Part shown: piece after piece, positions 46,340 through 55,232 of the stretch
How the letters are laid out: every line of letters starts with the position of its first letter
Numbering within the stretch: the first letter of the stretch is position 1
Assembly (NCBI RefSeq): GCF_004212215.1
Contig: NZ_QVFV01000001.1
Coordinates: forward strand, 1,616,014 to 1,680,013
Source of the DNA: Leptolyngbya iicbica LK
GTDB taxonomy: Bacteria; Cyanobacteriota; Cyanobacteriia; Phormidesmidales; Phormidesmidaceae
Length of the DNA: 64,000 nt
Reading direction: 5' to 3'
Notes under the pieces: generated by a model
Told to the model about the DNA's origin: nothing
What the model saw: only the letters and a program-made list of their open reading frames with translations
The model's database searches: none
Made by a program: the position numbers and the translations under genes

Positions 46340-47860
46340 CTACACAGGCGCAACCGGGGACGGCATGGCCGTCTCAAACTTGAGTTTTGATCGCTTGTAA
46401 GGATCGGGAATCTCGACCGGATAGTTGCCCGTAAAGCAAGCTGAGCAGAAACTATTGGGATCTTGATGAGTGGTTTTGAGCATCCCCTCCCAACTGAGGT
46501 AGGCTAGGGAATCAACCCCAATTTTTGCCGCAATTTCTTCGACTGATAGATTGGCGGCAATGAGTTGATCTTGGTTGTCGGTATCAATGCCAAAGAAACA
46601 GGGATGCGTCACAGGGGGCGATGAAATGCGCATGTGCACTTCCGTGGCACCCGCCTCTCGTAAGGCTTTCACGATTTTGTAGCTGGTGGTGCCGCGCACA
46701 ATGGAGTCATCCACAATCAGCACCCGCTGACCATTCAACACATCCTTGAGCGGATTGAGCTTCATACGAATGCCCACTTCGCGCATCGACTGAGTCGGCT
46801 GAATGAACGTACGGCCCACGTAGCGGTTTTTAATCAGGCCCTCGGCATAGGGAATATGAGACTCTTTGGAAAACCCGATCGCCGCCGGTACGCCAGAATC
46901 GGGGACGGCCATGATTAAATCCACATCGGCCGGTGATTCGCGGGCCAATTCTTCGCCCAGCCGCATGCGATAGGTGTACAGCGTTTCTTCGTTGACAACG
47001 CTATCAGGGCGCGAAAAATAGATCATCTCAAAGACACAGAGTTTGCGCTCGGCTTCGGTATCCCATTGCATTGAGGTGATGCCCGACTCGGTGATCCACA
47101 CGAGTTCTCCCGGTTGGATGTCGCGCACATAATGCGCCCCAATAATATCGAGGCCACAGGTTTCAGAGGACAAGACGTAATTCGCAGGTCCCCCATCTTG
47201 AGTCGGTTCATCGCCCAAAATGCCCAATACCAAGGGGCGAATGCCATGGGAGTCACGAGCGCCAATGATGCCGGCTGGGGTGCCGATCACAAGGCTAAAA
47301 GCTCCTTGACAGCGCTTAAAAGCGGACACTGCGCCATTGAGCCAGCCTTGTCCGGCATCGACCGCCTCGGCCATGGCATAGGCAATCATTTCTGTATCAG
47401 CGGTGCTGACAAAGTCGTAGCCGCTTTCGTGCAATTCAGCTTTGAGGTTGGCGGCGTTCACCACATTGCCGTTGTGGGCTAAGGCAATTTCGCCAAATTT
47501 GGTCGGTGCGATCGCGGGTTGGGCGTTGGCTAAATGACTCGACCCCGTCGTGGAATACCGCGTATGCCCAACGGCATAGTCGCCGGGCAAAGATTTGAGC
47601 TTGCCATCATCAAATACCTGCGAGACCAAGCCCATATGCTTGTAGCTGTGCAGCTCACCCTGGTCAAAGGTGGCAATGCCAGCCGATTCTTGGCCGCGAT
47701 GTTGCAGGGCAAACAAACCAAAATAAGTTAATGTAGCGACATCTTCGGTCGGAGCATATACCCCAAACACACCGCAAGCCTCTTCGGGCTTATCGGGGCG
47801 AGAGACCTCGGTCGTGAGCGGAGCAAGGGGATCCGCTGGAGAGGGCGATCGCAAAGTCAT
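46340..47860 (-). CDS. purF: amidophosphoribosyltransferase
   Basis: A 506-residue enzyme making 5-phosphoribosylamine from PRPP and glutamine, the committed step of purine synthesis. An N-terminal propeptide precedes the nucleophile Cys29 (EEACGVFGVY), as in the cleaved, Fe-S type PurF of Bacillus. The glutaminase domain shows FALQHRGQESAGIAT and GHTRYSTTGSS. The phosphoribosyltransferase half has VLIVDDSIVRGTTS (PRPP loop). C-terminal Cys residues CFFGID and SFCSACFTG are in positions of the [4Fe-4S] ligands. The ATG at 47860 is preferred; the frame extends 30 codons upstream without conserved sequence. Confidence 0.96.
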   Translation of the reverse strand: MTLRSPSPADPLAPLTTEVSRPDKPEEACGVFGVYAPTEDVATLTYFGLFALQHRGQESAGIATFDQGELHSYKHMGLVSQVFDDGKLKSLPGDYAVGHTRYSTTGSSHLANAQPAIAPTKFGEIALAHNGNVVNAANLKAELHESGYDFVSTADTEMIAYAMAEAVDAGQGWLNGAVSAFKRCQGAFSLVIGTPAGIIGARDSHGIRPLVLGILGDEPTQDGGPANYVLSSETCGLDIIGAHYVRDIQPGELVWITESGITSMQWDTEAERKLCVFEMIYFSRPDSVVNEETLYTYRMRLGEELARESPADVDLIMAVPDSGVPAAIGFSKESHIPYAEGLIKNRYVGRTFIQPTQSMREVGIRMKLNPLKDVLNGQRVLIVDDSIVRGTTSYKIVKALREAGATEVHMRISSPPVTHPCFFGIDTDNQDQLIAANLSVEEIAAKIGVDSLAYLSWEGMLKTTHQDPNSFCSACFTGNYPVEIPDPYKRSKLKFETAMPSPVAPV

Positions 47861-48319
47861 ATTGAATGGTGGCTCCGAGTTAAGACTAGACAGATTGACA
47901 GACAGTAGATTCGCAACGAGGGCGCTAGCACAAGGTGCCCCAAAACGCACTCAACTCCCATAATAAGATCTCGGACTTGCGATCTGCGGAGAAAAAATCT
48001 TTGATTCTTTCTCCAAACTTAATGCAATCTTAAACCAGTTTGGTTGCATCATTTACAACGGTAACGCCTGCTCAAGACTCTTGCAGATTGGCCCCTTAGC
48101 CATGCTAACTGGGCGATCGTTGGGGCTGCCAGACGGTGCTCTGGGCTAGGGATCAGCGGGAGTGTGTTCGAGCGCTAACACGGCGGCGATCGCCCCATCT
48201 GCGTTGCCGAGTGATTCTCCGCTGGGGAACACAGGGCATACTGGAAAGAATGCAAAATCAGGTAGTTTGCTGGTGATAACCAGTTCAATTATTCATATTG
48301 TTAGGAGACGAAACACAAC
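47861..48319. other. divergent intergenic region purF/cysC
   Basis: A 459-base region between divergent purF and cysC, including the non-conserved upstream extension of the purF frame. A small palindrome CTGGT-GATA-ACCAG lies at 48270-48283, about 37 bases before the cysC start, and might be an operator. No other structure was seen. Confidence 0.45.
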
Positions 48320-48865
48320 ATGGAACATCGTGGCGTAACCGTTTGGTTAACGGGGTTAAGCGGAGCCGGTAAAAGTACGATTACCGAAGCCTTGGCGCAG
48401 CGTTTGCGCGATCGCCAGTGCAAGCTCGAAGTGCTCGACGGCGATATTGTCCGCACCAACTTAACCAAAGGACTCGGCTTCAGCAAAGAAGACCGCGACA
48501 CCAATATTCGTCGGATCGGGTTTGTCTCCCATTTGCTCACGCGCAATGGCGTGATCGTTTTAGTGTCGGCCATTTCGCCTTACCGGGCCGTGCGCGAAGA
48601 AGTGCGCGCCACGATCGGCGATTTTATGGAAGTTTATGTCAGTGCGCCCCTTGAGGTTTGCGAATCGCGCGATGTGAAAGGGCTTTATAAAAAGGCGCGG
48701 GCAGGCGAGATCAAGCAGTTCACCGGCATTGATGACCCCTATGAACCCCCGGCTAATCCCGAGGTGAACTGTGAAACCCACAAAGAGAGCTTGGATGAAA
48801 GCGTCGATAAGGTCATCGCCAAACTCGAAGAAATGGGGTATTTACCTGCAGGAGTGCCGGCTTAA
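48320..48865 (+). CDS. cysC: adenylyl-sulfate kinase
   Basis: A 181-residue kinase that phosphorylates adenylyl sulfate (APS) with ATP to PAPS in assimilatory sulfate reduction. The P-loop is [10 protein letters not shown] (residues 11-20). APS-binding and lid motifs are [22 protein letters not shown] (partly quoted), [10 protein letters not shown] and the [21 protein letters not shown] segment. Length and order are typical of stand-alone CysC. The ATG is preceded by TAGGAGACG. A strong terminator at 48914-48942 follows, so it is likely monocistronic. Confidence 0.97.
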   Translation: MEHRGVTVWLTGLSGAGKSTITEALAQRLRDRQCKLEVLDGDIVRTNLTKGLGFSKEDRDTNIRRIGFVSHLLTRNGVIVLVSAISPYRAVREEVRATIGDFMEVYVSAPLEVCESRDVKGLYKKARAGEIKQFTGIDDPYEPPANPEVNCETHKESLDESVDKVIAKLEEMGYLPAGVPA

Positions 48866-48913
48866 GCGAGAGTGACAGCTGCCTTGTATTCACTGTGATC
48901 TGGAATCACTGGA

Positions 48914-48942
48914 GGGGAGCCCAAATGTGGGCTCTCCTTTTT
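48914..48942 (+). terminator. terminator of cysC
   Basis: GGGGAGCCCA (48914-48923) pairs with TGGGCTCTCC (48928-48937; one G-T pair) around a 4-base loop, followed by five T. Confidence 0.92.
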
Positions 48943-49058
48943 AGTGGCGATCGCGGCGCGGGCGAGAATGCGATCGCTATCCAGTCATCCGCGATTGGGG
49001 ACTATCCAGACGTCCCCGGTTTTGAGTATTCTCCTAGATGGCTCTTATTGAATTTGTC

Positions 49059-49835
49059 ATGCTAGATCTCACTGGAAAAACCGCCCTCGTTACCGGCATT
49101 GCCAACAATCGTTCGATCGCTTGGGGCATCGCGCAACAGCTCCACGCTGCCGGGGCCGATTTGGGCGTCACCTACTTGCCAGATGAAAAAGGCAAGATGG
49201 AGAGAAAGGTCAAAGATCTCGTAGAGCCGTTGAACCCATCGTTGTTTTTGCCTTGCAATGTCCAGAACGATGAGCAAGTGGCAGAGACCTTTCAGGCGGT
49301 GAAGGAAAAGTGGGGCAAGGTTGACATTCTGGTGCACTGTCTTGCTTTTGCCAACCGCGACGACTTGATGGGCGATTTTAGCGCCACATCGCGACAGGGG
49401 TTTCAAACCGCGCTGGATATCAGTGCGTATTCATTAGTGAGCCTAGCCAATGCGGCCAAGCCTTTGATGACCGAGGGGGGCAGTATTGTCACGCTGACCT
49501 ATCTGGGTGGTGTGCGAGTCGTGCCGAACTACAACGTCATGGGCATTGCTAAGGCCGCGTTGGAAATGAATGTGCGCTACTTGGCGTCAGAGATGGGCGC
49601 GAGCAACATTCGCGTCAATGGCATTTCGGCGGGGCCGATTCGGACGTTGGCATCGTCGGCGGTAGGCGGCATTTTAGACATGATTCATCATGTGGAAGAG
49701 ATCGCCCCCCTGCGCCGCACGGTGACCCAAGAAGAAGTCGGTAAGGCTGCCGCGTTTTTGTGTAGCGATTTATCGAGCGGTGTGACCGGGCAAATTCTCT
49801 ATGTGGATTCGGGCTACAACATCATGGGCATGTAG
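49059..49835 (+). CDS. fabI: enoyl-[acyl-carrier-protein] reductase (NADH)
   Basis: A 258-residue short-chain dehydrogenase-like enzyme that reduces trans-2-enoyl-ACP in fatty-acid elongation. It starts MLDLTGKTALVTGIANNRS with the FabI variant of the nucleotide-binding motif (GIANNRSIAWGIA). Catalytic Tyr158 and Lys165 are spaced Y-x6-K in PNYNVMGIAKAALEMN, and SAGPIRTLAS is the substrate-binding loop. The start at 49059 matches known cyanobacterial FabI; an upstream ATG at 49038 adds seven residues. It is alone between long non-coding stretches. Confidence 0.96.
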   Translation: MLDLTGKTALVTGIANNRSIAWGIAQQLHAAGADLGVTYLPDEKGKMERKVKDLVEPLNPSLFLPCNVQNDEQVAETFQAVKEKWGKVDILVHCLAFANRDDLMGDFSATSRQGFQTALDISAYSLVSLANAAKPLMTEGGSIVTLTYLGGVRVVPNYNVMGIAKAALEMNVRYLASEMGASNIRVNGISAGPIRTLASSAVGGILDMIHHVEEIAPLRRTVTQEEVGKAAAFLCSDLSSGVTGQILYVDSGYNIMGM

Positions 49836-50289
49836 AGTGCTCATCGACGTGTGCCTGTGGAATGCAAGTTGTCATTAATCAGGTCAGGTCATGCTCGGGG
49901 GCTGCACGGCCTGCGGTGAAGACGTTCCGTAAACCTTACACTTTGCACCTTTCGACCCTCTCCTATAGCTCCGTTCATCGCTTTGGCAAAAAATGAGGAG
50001 ATTAGGAAGCAAGATTTTATGAAATCCAAGTCTGGTTGAGCAGGGCATCTTGCCTGCCCCGAGACAGCCGAGACGGCTGTCCACACTTAGGTTTAATTCC
50101 CATGCTTTAAGCTTTTGGGCTTTCAGCATCTGACTGCAGATTGCTAGACCAGCGCTCACCCTTTTGGGTGGCGATCCCGCCGAACTTGTGGCTGATTTCA
50201 GGCTCGGGCTGAATCTCAAGGTTTGCTTCAGCATACGCTGATCTACGTTGACCTTATGATTTGATGGCATCAGCGTTTATTTCTGGCCT
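49836..50289. other. intergenic region holding MITE copy C
   Basis: A 454-base region between fabI and the TerB/DUF697 gene. The central part is the MITE-like element at 50002-50110; open frames crossing it are not convincing. Confidence 0.5.
50002..50110 (+). mobile_element. MITE-like dispersed repeat, copy C
   Basis: A 109-bp element beginning TTAGGAAGCAAGATTTTATG and ending CATGCTTTAA. It contains GGCATCTTGCCTGCC and the palindrome ACAGCCG-AGA-CGGCTGT shared with the other copies. It is slightly diverged at the right terminus. Confidence 0.8.
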
Positions 50290-51141
50290 ATGTCTGATTC
50301 TCTTGCTGAAAAAATAGCCTGTCTAGAGGTGCTGGCTGCGGTAGCCAACTTGAATGGTGACCCAACGCCTCTGGAGTTTGAAGCGTTTTTGGCGGCGATT
50401 AACTCCTTCCAACCGCTACCGGCAGGGGTGACGCCTGAAAAACTTTTATCCACTTCTGCGGATATTGCTCAGCAACTGAGTCAGATCCAGGCCCCAGAAC
50501 TGCAACAGCAAGTTTATCGGGGTGCCTTTGCGATCGCCCGCTCTAAAGGCATTGACCCGCAAGAGGCCAAGGTGCTGGGTGAGATGAAGACCGCCTTTGC
50601 GCTCTCTCCAGAAATGGCACAAGCCTTAGAAAAACAACCCCTTATTCATGCGTCATCAGATAATTTTGCCGACTCTGCCTTATCGGGCATGGCTTCGCTG
50701 ATTGGTCGAGAAGGCGAAATTCGCCGCATGATTTTTGACTATGCCATGGGGGCGGCGATTGTCGGGTTAGTGCCACTCACTGGGGGCGGTACCCTCGAAA
50801 TCAAATTGGTGATTGTGCTGGCCCTCATCCTCAAAATGACCTGGGATATACGCCAGCGATGGGGACAACCGCAAGGGCAGGGCATGTTGGTGACAATGGG
50901 CAGCGCGTTTGGCATTTTGTGGGCCGGAGTCGCGGGTCTCATCGTGTGGGGCATCATGATTGGTTTAGGGGTCGTGGTGCCCTATGCTGATGCCTTTGCC
51001 AAAGCCGCCGGATTTGCCACGGCCACCTGGCTGGTGGGGCAAGCCGTCAATCAGTTTTATGCAAGTCCCAAGCGCCCAGATTTCAGCGCTCTCAAACGCG
51101 CCTTTCCCAACTTAATCTCGACAGATAAATCGACCAGCTGA
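50290..51141 (+). CDS. TerB-like and DUF697-like domain protein
   Basis: A 283-residue protein. The N-terminal 110 residues (LEVLAAVANLNGDPTPLEFEAF, IARSKGIDPQEAKVL) resemble the helical TerB/tellurite-resistance domain. After GMASLIGREGEIRRM, two hydrophobic segments follow: YAMGAAIVGLVPLTGGGTLEIK, typical of DUF697/EcsC-like membrane domains, and a 30-residue helix (FGILWAGVAGLIVWGIMIGLGVVV). It is therefore a membrane-associated protein of unknown function. The lipase gene begins 20 bases downstream on the same strand and may share its transcript. Confidence 0.75.
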   Translation: MSDSLAEKIACLEVLAAVANLNGDPTPLEFEAFLAAINSFQPLPAGVTPEKLLSTSADIAQQLSQIQAPELQQQVYRGAFAIARSKGIDPQEAKVLGEMKTAFALSPEMAQALEKQPLIHASSDNFADSALSGMASLIGREGEIRRMIFDYAMGAAIVGLVPLTGGGTLEIKLVIVLALILKMTWDIRQRWGQPQGQGMLVTMGSAFGILWAGVAGLIVWGIMIGLGVVVPYADAFAKAAGFATATWLVGQAVNQFYASPKRPDFSALKRAFPNLISTDKSTS

Positions 51142-51161
51142 GGCCCCCAGGAGAGAACGTC

Positions 51162-52361
51162 ATGGATAAATTTAAGCGTCGTCAATTTTTGTTGGGGGGA
51201 GTCGCTGCGGGGACGGCGGCCACATTTGGCACTGAGTTTGTGCGTCGTCAGCGGGCAGAAGCTCGCCAAGAGTTGATTGATACCTACGCGGCGCAGTTTT
51301 ACGATCCCGATGACATTATCCAAGCGGCGGTGACGGGTGACACCCAGATGGTCGAAGAGTTTCAGGCCATTCAAGCTTCCGCTGTTTTTCCCCCGCCGCC
51401 GATTCCGTACAACCGCGAAATGTCGAAACGCTTGATATTGCTGAGTCGGTTGGCAACGCAGCAGTACATCACCGGGCGCAATGATCCCAGCTATGACGGT
51501 AGCTTGCAGCAGTTGTTTGATTACGACTCGAGTTTAGACAAATATCGCCTCGTCACCTCCTTTCGAGGGCAGGAGCGGCAGGTCAATGACAGTATCGAAA
51601 TTCAAGTCCCTCAAGAGGTCATTGATGACCCGACCTTGCTAAACGACCCCACCGCGCTAGAGGACAATTTGGCGCAAACAGAAGATGTCATTCGCTCGGG
51701 GGTCACAGCAGCGGTCAAAGTCGGTCGCAAAATCGATGTGTTCTTTGGCTTTCTGTTGGAATCGGAGGAGGAGAGTATTCTCGTTTTTCGAGGAACCCAG
51801 CGCACGGCTGAATGGGTCGGTAACATTTACGCGGTTCAGGAAGATTATATTAATCCCCAAACAGGGGAGTCACTGGGTCGCATACATACGGGCTTTCGTC
51901 GCATTGCTGATGGCATCATTAATCCGCTGGCGGTGGATGCAGTCAAGCAAATTAATCCCAATAAACCCTGCTATATATCGGGGCACAGCTTGGGGTCTGC
52001 GCTGGCGACGCTGCTTGCCCTTGATATTGCTTTGGCAGTGCCGGAGTTACAACCGCAATTGCAGGTTTATGTGTATGCCAGTCCGCGAGTGGGCAATCCT
52101 GACTTTGTAAACAGTTACGCTCAAATTTTGCCGAATACGTTTCGGATTACCAATTTGGCCGACCCGATTCCCACGATGCCGCCAACGAAGCTGCGGGCAG
52201 AGTTTGTGCATGTGGGTGAAGAGTGGTCGTTTCTTAGTCAGGGGGGCGATATTTTGCCCAACCACATTGTTGATACCTATCGGCGGGCGGTGAATGCAGA
52301 AGTGGAAACGAATCAGTCGCGCAACTTTCCTAGTAGTGGCGTTGGTGATGTCACGGCATAG
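51162..52361 (+). CDS. Tat-exported class 3 lipase family protein
   Basis: A 399-residue alpha/beta hydrolase. The N-terminus KRRQFLLGGVAAGTAA is a twin-arginine signal, so export in folded form is likely. The core begins near residue 195 with ILVFRGTQRTAEW. The nucleophile is Ser276 in YISGHSLGSALATLLAL, and candidate triad partners are the Asp in NLADPIPTMP and the His in PNHIVDTY, as in the fungal-type class 3 lipases. The substrate, probably an acyl glycerol, is unknown. It starts 20 bases after the TerB/DUF697 gene. Confidence 0.88.
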   Translation: MDKFKRRQFLLGGVAAGTAATFGTEFVRRQRAEARQELIDTYAAQFYDPDDIIQAAVTGDTQMVEEFQAIQASAVFPPPPIPYNREMSKRLILLSRLATQQYITGRNDPSYDGSLQQLFDYDSSLDKYRLVTSFRGQERQVNDSIEIQVPQEVIDDPTLLNDPTALEDNLAQTEDVIRSGVTAAVKVGRKIDVFFGFLLESEEESILVFRGTQRTAEWVGNIYAVQEDYINPQTGESLGRIHTGFRRIADGIINPLAVDAVKQINPNKPCYISGHSLGSALATLLALDIALAVPELQPQLQVYVYASPRVGNPDFVNSYAQILPNTFRITNLADPIPTMPPTKLRAEFVHVGEEWSFLSQGGDILPNHIVDTYRRAVNAEVETNQSRNFPSSGVGDVTA

Positions 52362-52780
52362 GGGTTTGGACAATGCGTTGAGAATTGCTTGAGGCCAGGG
52401 CTACAAAATGCGTAAGTGCGATCGCGCCTATTCATTTTTGATGACTCTTTCATTTCCGCCAGTCAGTTGTTTTCAAAAATGAATTCATAATGAAAATTGC
52501 GTCCTCAAAATTTCTGGAATTGGGCGTTCAGCGCAGTTTTATTTGAGTATTTAGACGTCTTTTTGTGCTACTTTTTAGAATATTGAAGGGGAGTAGCTAG
52601 AGGCTAAAGCCCATTATCTGAATCAACATGCTGGCGATGAGCCTGGTTCAGATAGCAAGTTAGACATTCTCTAATTTGTTTGCGAGACCTTCACTAAGTC
52701 CACAGAGAGAGTGGGCTTGGTGGGGTCTGTTTAGAATTCCGTCATGCCTGCTCGATCGCTGCATTACTTGAGAGGAGAGC
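52362..52780. other. leader region of the manganese exporter gene
   Basis: A 419-base region. The right-hand part (52586-52720) is the yybP-ykoY riboswitch; the left-hand part is A+T-rich (about 52430-52580), where the promoter is expected, but I see no clear -35/-10 pair. Confidence 0.6.
52586..52740 (+). ncRNA. yybP-ykoY riboswitch (Mn2+ sensor)
   Basis: The two conserved internal-loop motifs of this class are present in order and with plausible spacing: GGGGAGTAGC at 52588-52597 and GAGACCTTCACT at 52684-52695. Between them lie TCAACATGCT and short stem arms (CTGAATCA with TGGTTCAG). A hairpin AAGTCCAC/GTGGGCTT at 52696-52718 follows. It is about 40 bases before the start of a TMEM165/UPF0016 exporter, the classical regulon of this riboswitch. 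Boundaries are approximate; whether control is transcriptional or translational is unclear because no T run follows. Confidence 0.92.
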
Positions 52781-53407
52781 ATGACTTTTTTAGAAGGCTT
52801 TACTGCCGGATTGTTGTTAATCACGCTGTCAGAGCTAGGCGATAAAACGTTCTTTATCGGCGCAATTTTAGCGATGCGTCATCCCCGTCGCTGGGTGTTT
52901 GTGGGAGTGACCTCAGCGCTTGCCGTCATGACGCTGTTGTCCGTCTGGATTGGGCAAATTGCGACCCTGTTTCCGCAGCATTATGTGCAGTGGGTGGCGA
53001 TCGCTCTCTTCTTCGGCTTTGGTCTCAAGCTGCTCTACGATGCCAGCCAAATGTCGGGCCAAGAGTCGCTAGATGATGAGTGTGAAGAGGCTTTAGAAGC
53101 CGTACAACAGCGGGAAAAAGGCATCACCAGTTGGTCGATTCGGGCGGTTTTGGTGGAGGCGTTTACGCTCACCTTTGTGGCGGAGTGGGGCGATCGCACG
53201 CAGTTAGCCACGATTACGCTGGCGTCGGCGAATAATCCCTATGGCGTGCTTGTTGGGGCAATTTTGGGCCATGCCATTTGTGCTGCGATCGCGGTCACCT
53301 GCGGCAAACTCATCGCTGGGCGTATCTCTGAGCGGTTACTGACCGCGCTGGGGGGAATCTTATTCATTGGGTTTGGAATACTGGCTGCCTTTAACGGCGG
53401 GGCGTAA
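52781..53407 (+). CDS. TMEM165/GDT1 (UPF0016) family Mn2+ transporter
   Basis: A 208-residue membrane protein with about six or seven helices in two inverted halves. Each half carries the family motif: ELGDKT (residues 18-23) and EWGDRT (residues 135-140), the acidic residues that bind the cation. In Synechocystis a member (Mnx) moves Mn2+ out of the cytoplasm to avoid toxicity; others act on Mn2+/Ca2+ against H+. Control by the upstream yybP-ykoY riboswitch strongly supports a Mn2+ role here. The ATG follows GAGAGGAGAGC. Confidence 0.93.
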   Translation: MTFLEGFTAGLLLITLSELGDKTFFIGAILAMRHPRRWVFVGVTSALAVMTLLSVWIGQIATLFPQHYVQWVAIALFFGFGLKLLYDASQMSGQESLDDECEEALEAVQQREKGITSWSIRAVLVEAFTLTFVAEWGDRTQLATITLASANNPYGVLVGAILGHAICAAIAVTCGKLIAGRISERLLTALGGILFIGFGILAAFNGGA

Positions 53408-53488
53408 CTCGGTGGGTCGTTACTAGTCATCACATTCAATCTGACGCCCAGGTTACGTTCTACCCTCATTACCACTCAACAACGATCA

Positions 53489-54193
53489 ATGAAACCGTCT
53501 CATCCTTACCAACCTTTACTGCTCCGCGTTTTGCATGGCCTCACGGGCCTATGTTTGATGGCCGCCATTGTGACCGCCTATTGGACTTACGAGGTCTACG
53601 ACGGTCGCTGGGGGCGCATTCCGTTGCCCGACTACCAAGCCATTGAGGGGCTGCACGGCACCTTTGGGCTGTGGACGTTGCTCATCTTTCCCGCCTTTCT
53701 CGTTTACGCCTGTCGTCAAGGTCGCCGCCGCCTCTGGCAACCCCAGTCATGGCAACAACTCGCGGCTGTCGGCAAGCCCATCTGGTGGTATACCCTCAAT
53801 CGTTTGGCCAATACGCTGGCTCTGCTCGCCCTCACCTTTGCCCTCTACAGCGGCAAAATGATGGACGAAACCTGGCTGCCACGCGGTGAGCTGAACCATG
53901 CTTGGTATTACGCTCATCTGATTTCGTGGGTCGTCATGGTGGGGGCGATCGCGCTCCACCTCTTGCTCACTGCCAAGGTTGGCGGTACCCCGCTCCTGCT
54001 GTCAATGCTGACCTGGCAATATCGAGAAAAAGATAGTCCTCAGCTGTGGCCGGCTCATATCACCCAAACTTGGGTCGCTTTTCGTCAGGGGGCTTGGCGA
54101 CACTGGCTGTCGACTAAAACGGCGATCGGGATAATGGAGATGGCTATTTTAGGCAGCTTGATGGTCGCTTGGGTGCTGCCCTTATTCAAATAA
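53489..54193 (+). CDS. cytochrome b-type membrane protein (b561-like)
   Basis: A 234-residue protein with about four transmembrane helices. His residues in the helices (RVLHGLTGLCLM, IEGLHGTFGLWTLLIF, WYYAHLISWVVMVGAIALHLL) are suitably placed to ligate two b haems, as in the cytochrome b561/Ni-hydrogenase-type family. It probably passes electrons across or within the membrane, but its partner is unknown. The gene begins about 80 bases after the Mn2+ transporter, same strand, without a clear terminator between them. Confidence 0.78.
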   Translation: MKPSHPYQPLLLRVLHGLTGLCLMAAIVTAYWTYEVYDGRWGRIPLPDYQAIEGLHGTFGLWTLLIFPAFLVYACRQGRRRLWQPQSWQQLAAVGKPIWWYTLNRLANTLALLALTFALYSGKMMDETWLPRGELNHAWYYAHLISWVVMVGAIALHLLLTAKVGGTPLLLSMLTWQYREKDSPQLWPAHITQTWVAFRQGAWRHWLSTKTAIGIMEMAILGSLMVAWVLPLFK

Positions 54194-54521
54194 AACTCAA
54201 TCAATTTGCCGCTAGCCCATCATTGGGCGCATGAAATATGGATGGCGGGCGATCGCCGCCCGCCGATCAGCAGGAATCCAAAAACTGGGTAGAAATGTAG
54301 CTGTGGTTAGGTGAAGAATTGACACAAATTTGACCAACCACTCTGGTTGAGCCGCTGTACCAGGGCAAATTGAGTCAGTATCGATGCCGGTTTCCAGTGG
54401 TGCCGACCTGACCGGATGTCCCCCCATCCTGGAGGTCTTTGGTTTTGCCAGCACCCCGCCAACGGCATCTCAGACGTACCACGCCCCCGCTCTGAATCAA
54501 TATTTGTTGCAGGATAAATCC
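54194..54521. other. intergenic region with a small hairpin
   Basis: Between the cytochrome and the secreted-protein gene I see one compact hairpin, GGCGGGC (54244-54250) with GCCCGCC (54258-54264), lacking a T run. The frame of the following gene is open back to 54384, but without conserved sequence. Confidence 0.45.
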
Positions 54522-54959
54522 ATGAATGCTTTGAAGACTGCCGCAACGGCCTTGTTAACGACTAGTGTGAGCTTGGGGGTGATGACCGCTGCTCATGCCC
54601 AGTATGAAACCTTTGAAATTTCCCCAGGGTTTACGCCTGATCCCCTAGTGGGCAGCGGTGTCTCAGGGGGGCCTGATGAGGTTGATGGCTGTGGTTTTAT
54701 TGACACTGCCGATAGTCCAGATCATGTGCTGTATGTGAATGATTATTTTGACTATCTGCGCGTGTCGGTCGAGTCACCCGGTGATGTCACCTTGTTTATG
54801 GAAGATATCGAGACGGGTGAAACGATCTGTGTGGATGATTCCAACGGTACGCTGCTGCCAGAGTTTGCAGGGGAGTGGCCAGCGGGTACGTATTTCCTGT
54901 GGATCGGTGATTTTGACGGCGGAGCTTACCCCTACGACATTTATATCTCGGAGTTTTAA
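54522..54959 (+). CDS. small secreted protein, PPC-like beta domain
   Basis: A 145-residue exported protein: MNALKTAATALLTTSVSLG begins a signal peptide with cleavage after AHA. The mature part is acidic, with the pattern GFTPDPLVGSGVSGGP, ADSPDHVLYV, then DVTLFMEDIETGETICVDD and GEWPAGTYFLWIGDF. This resembles pre-peptidase C-terminal (PPC)-like beta sandwiches, often on extracellular proteins. The two Cys residues (GCGF and ICVDD) could form a disulfide. The start at 54522 is chosen because it begins the signal peptide. A strong terminator is found at 55021-55063. Confidence 0.75.
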   Translation: MNALKTAATALLTTSVSLGVMTAAHAQYETFEISPGFTPDPLVGSGVSGGPDEVDGCGFIDTADSPDHVLYVNDYFDYLRVSVESPGDVTLFMEDIETGETICVDDSNGTLLPEFAGEWPAGTYFLWIGDFDGGAYPYDIYISEF

Positions 54960-55020
54960 ACCGACGCTACGCATTTTGGTTCTGAGAAGGGAAATGCGGT
55001 CAATCGTGAGCAAATCATTG

Positions 55021-55070
55021 AGTAACGTGGCACTCTGTCAGCTAATCAGAGTGCCACGTTACTTGCTTTT
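55021..55070 (+). terminator. terminator after the secreted-protein gene
   Basis: A perfect 17-bp stem (arms 55021-55037 and 55047-55063, AGTAACGTGGCACTCTG and its complement) with a 9-base loop. TTGCTTTTT follows. Confidence 0.9.
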
Positions 55071-55140
55071 TAAGATGCTTGCTGTGATTGACGGAGTGGC
55101 GCGATCGCCGTGGGAGGCCGTAGAGCCTAAGGCATGAGAC

Positions 55141-55232
55141 TTTAATAAGTTAGGATAGCCGTCTCAGCTGTCCCAAGGCAGGCAAGATGCCTGCCCCAAA
55201 CAATTTGGATGTTATTTAATCCTCATTCCTAA
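55141..55232 (-). mobile_element. MITE-like dispersed repeat, copy D (inverted)
   Basis: About 92 bp. Read on the minus strand, it starts TTAGGAATGAGGATTAAATA, contains GGCAGGCATCTTGCCTGCC (a perfect hairpin) and a degraded AGCTGAGACGGCT, and ends near ACTTATTAAA. It is inverted relative to copies A to C and slightly shorter. Confidence 0.78.

Noticed and set aside
54244..54264. Hairpin GGCGGGC/GCCCGCC as terminator of the cytochrome gene
   Set aside because: No T run follows, and the loop is part of a HIP1 site, so the symmetry may be incidental.
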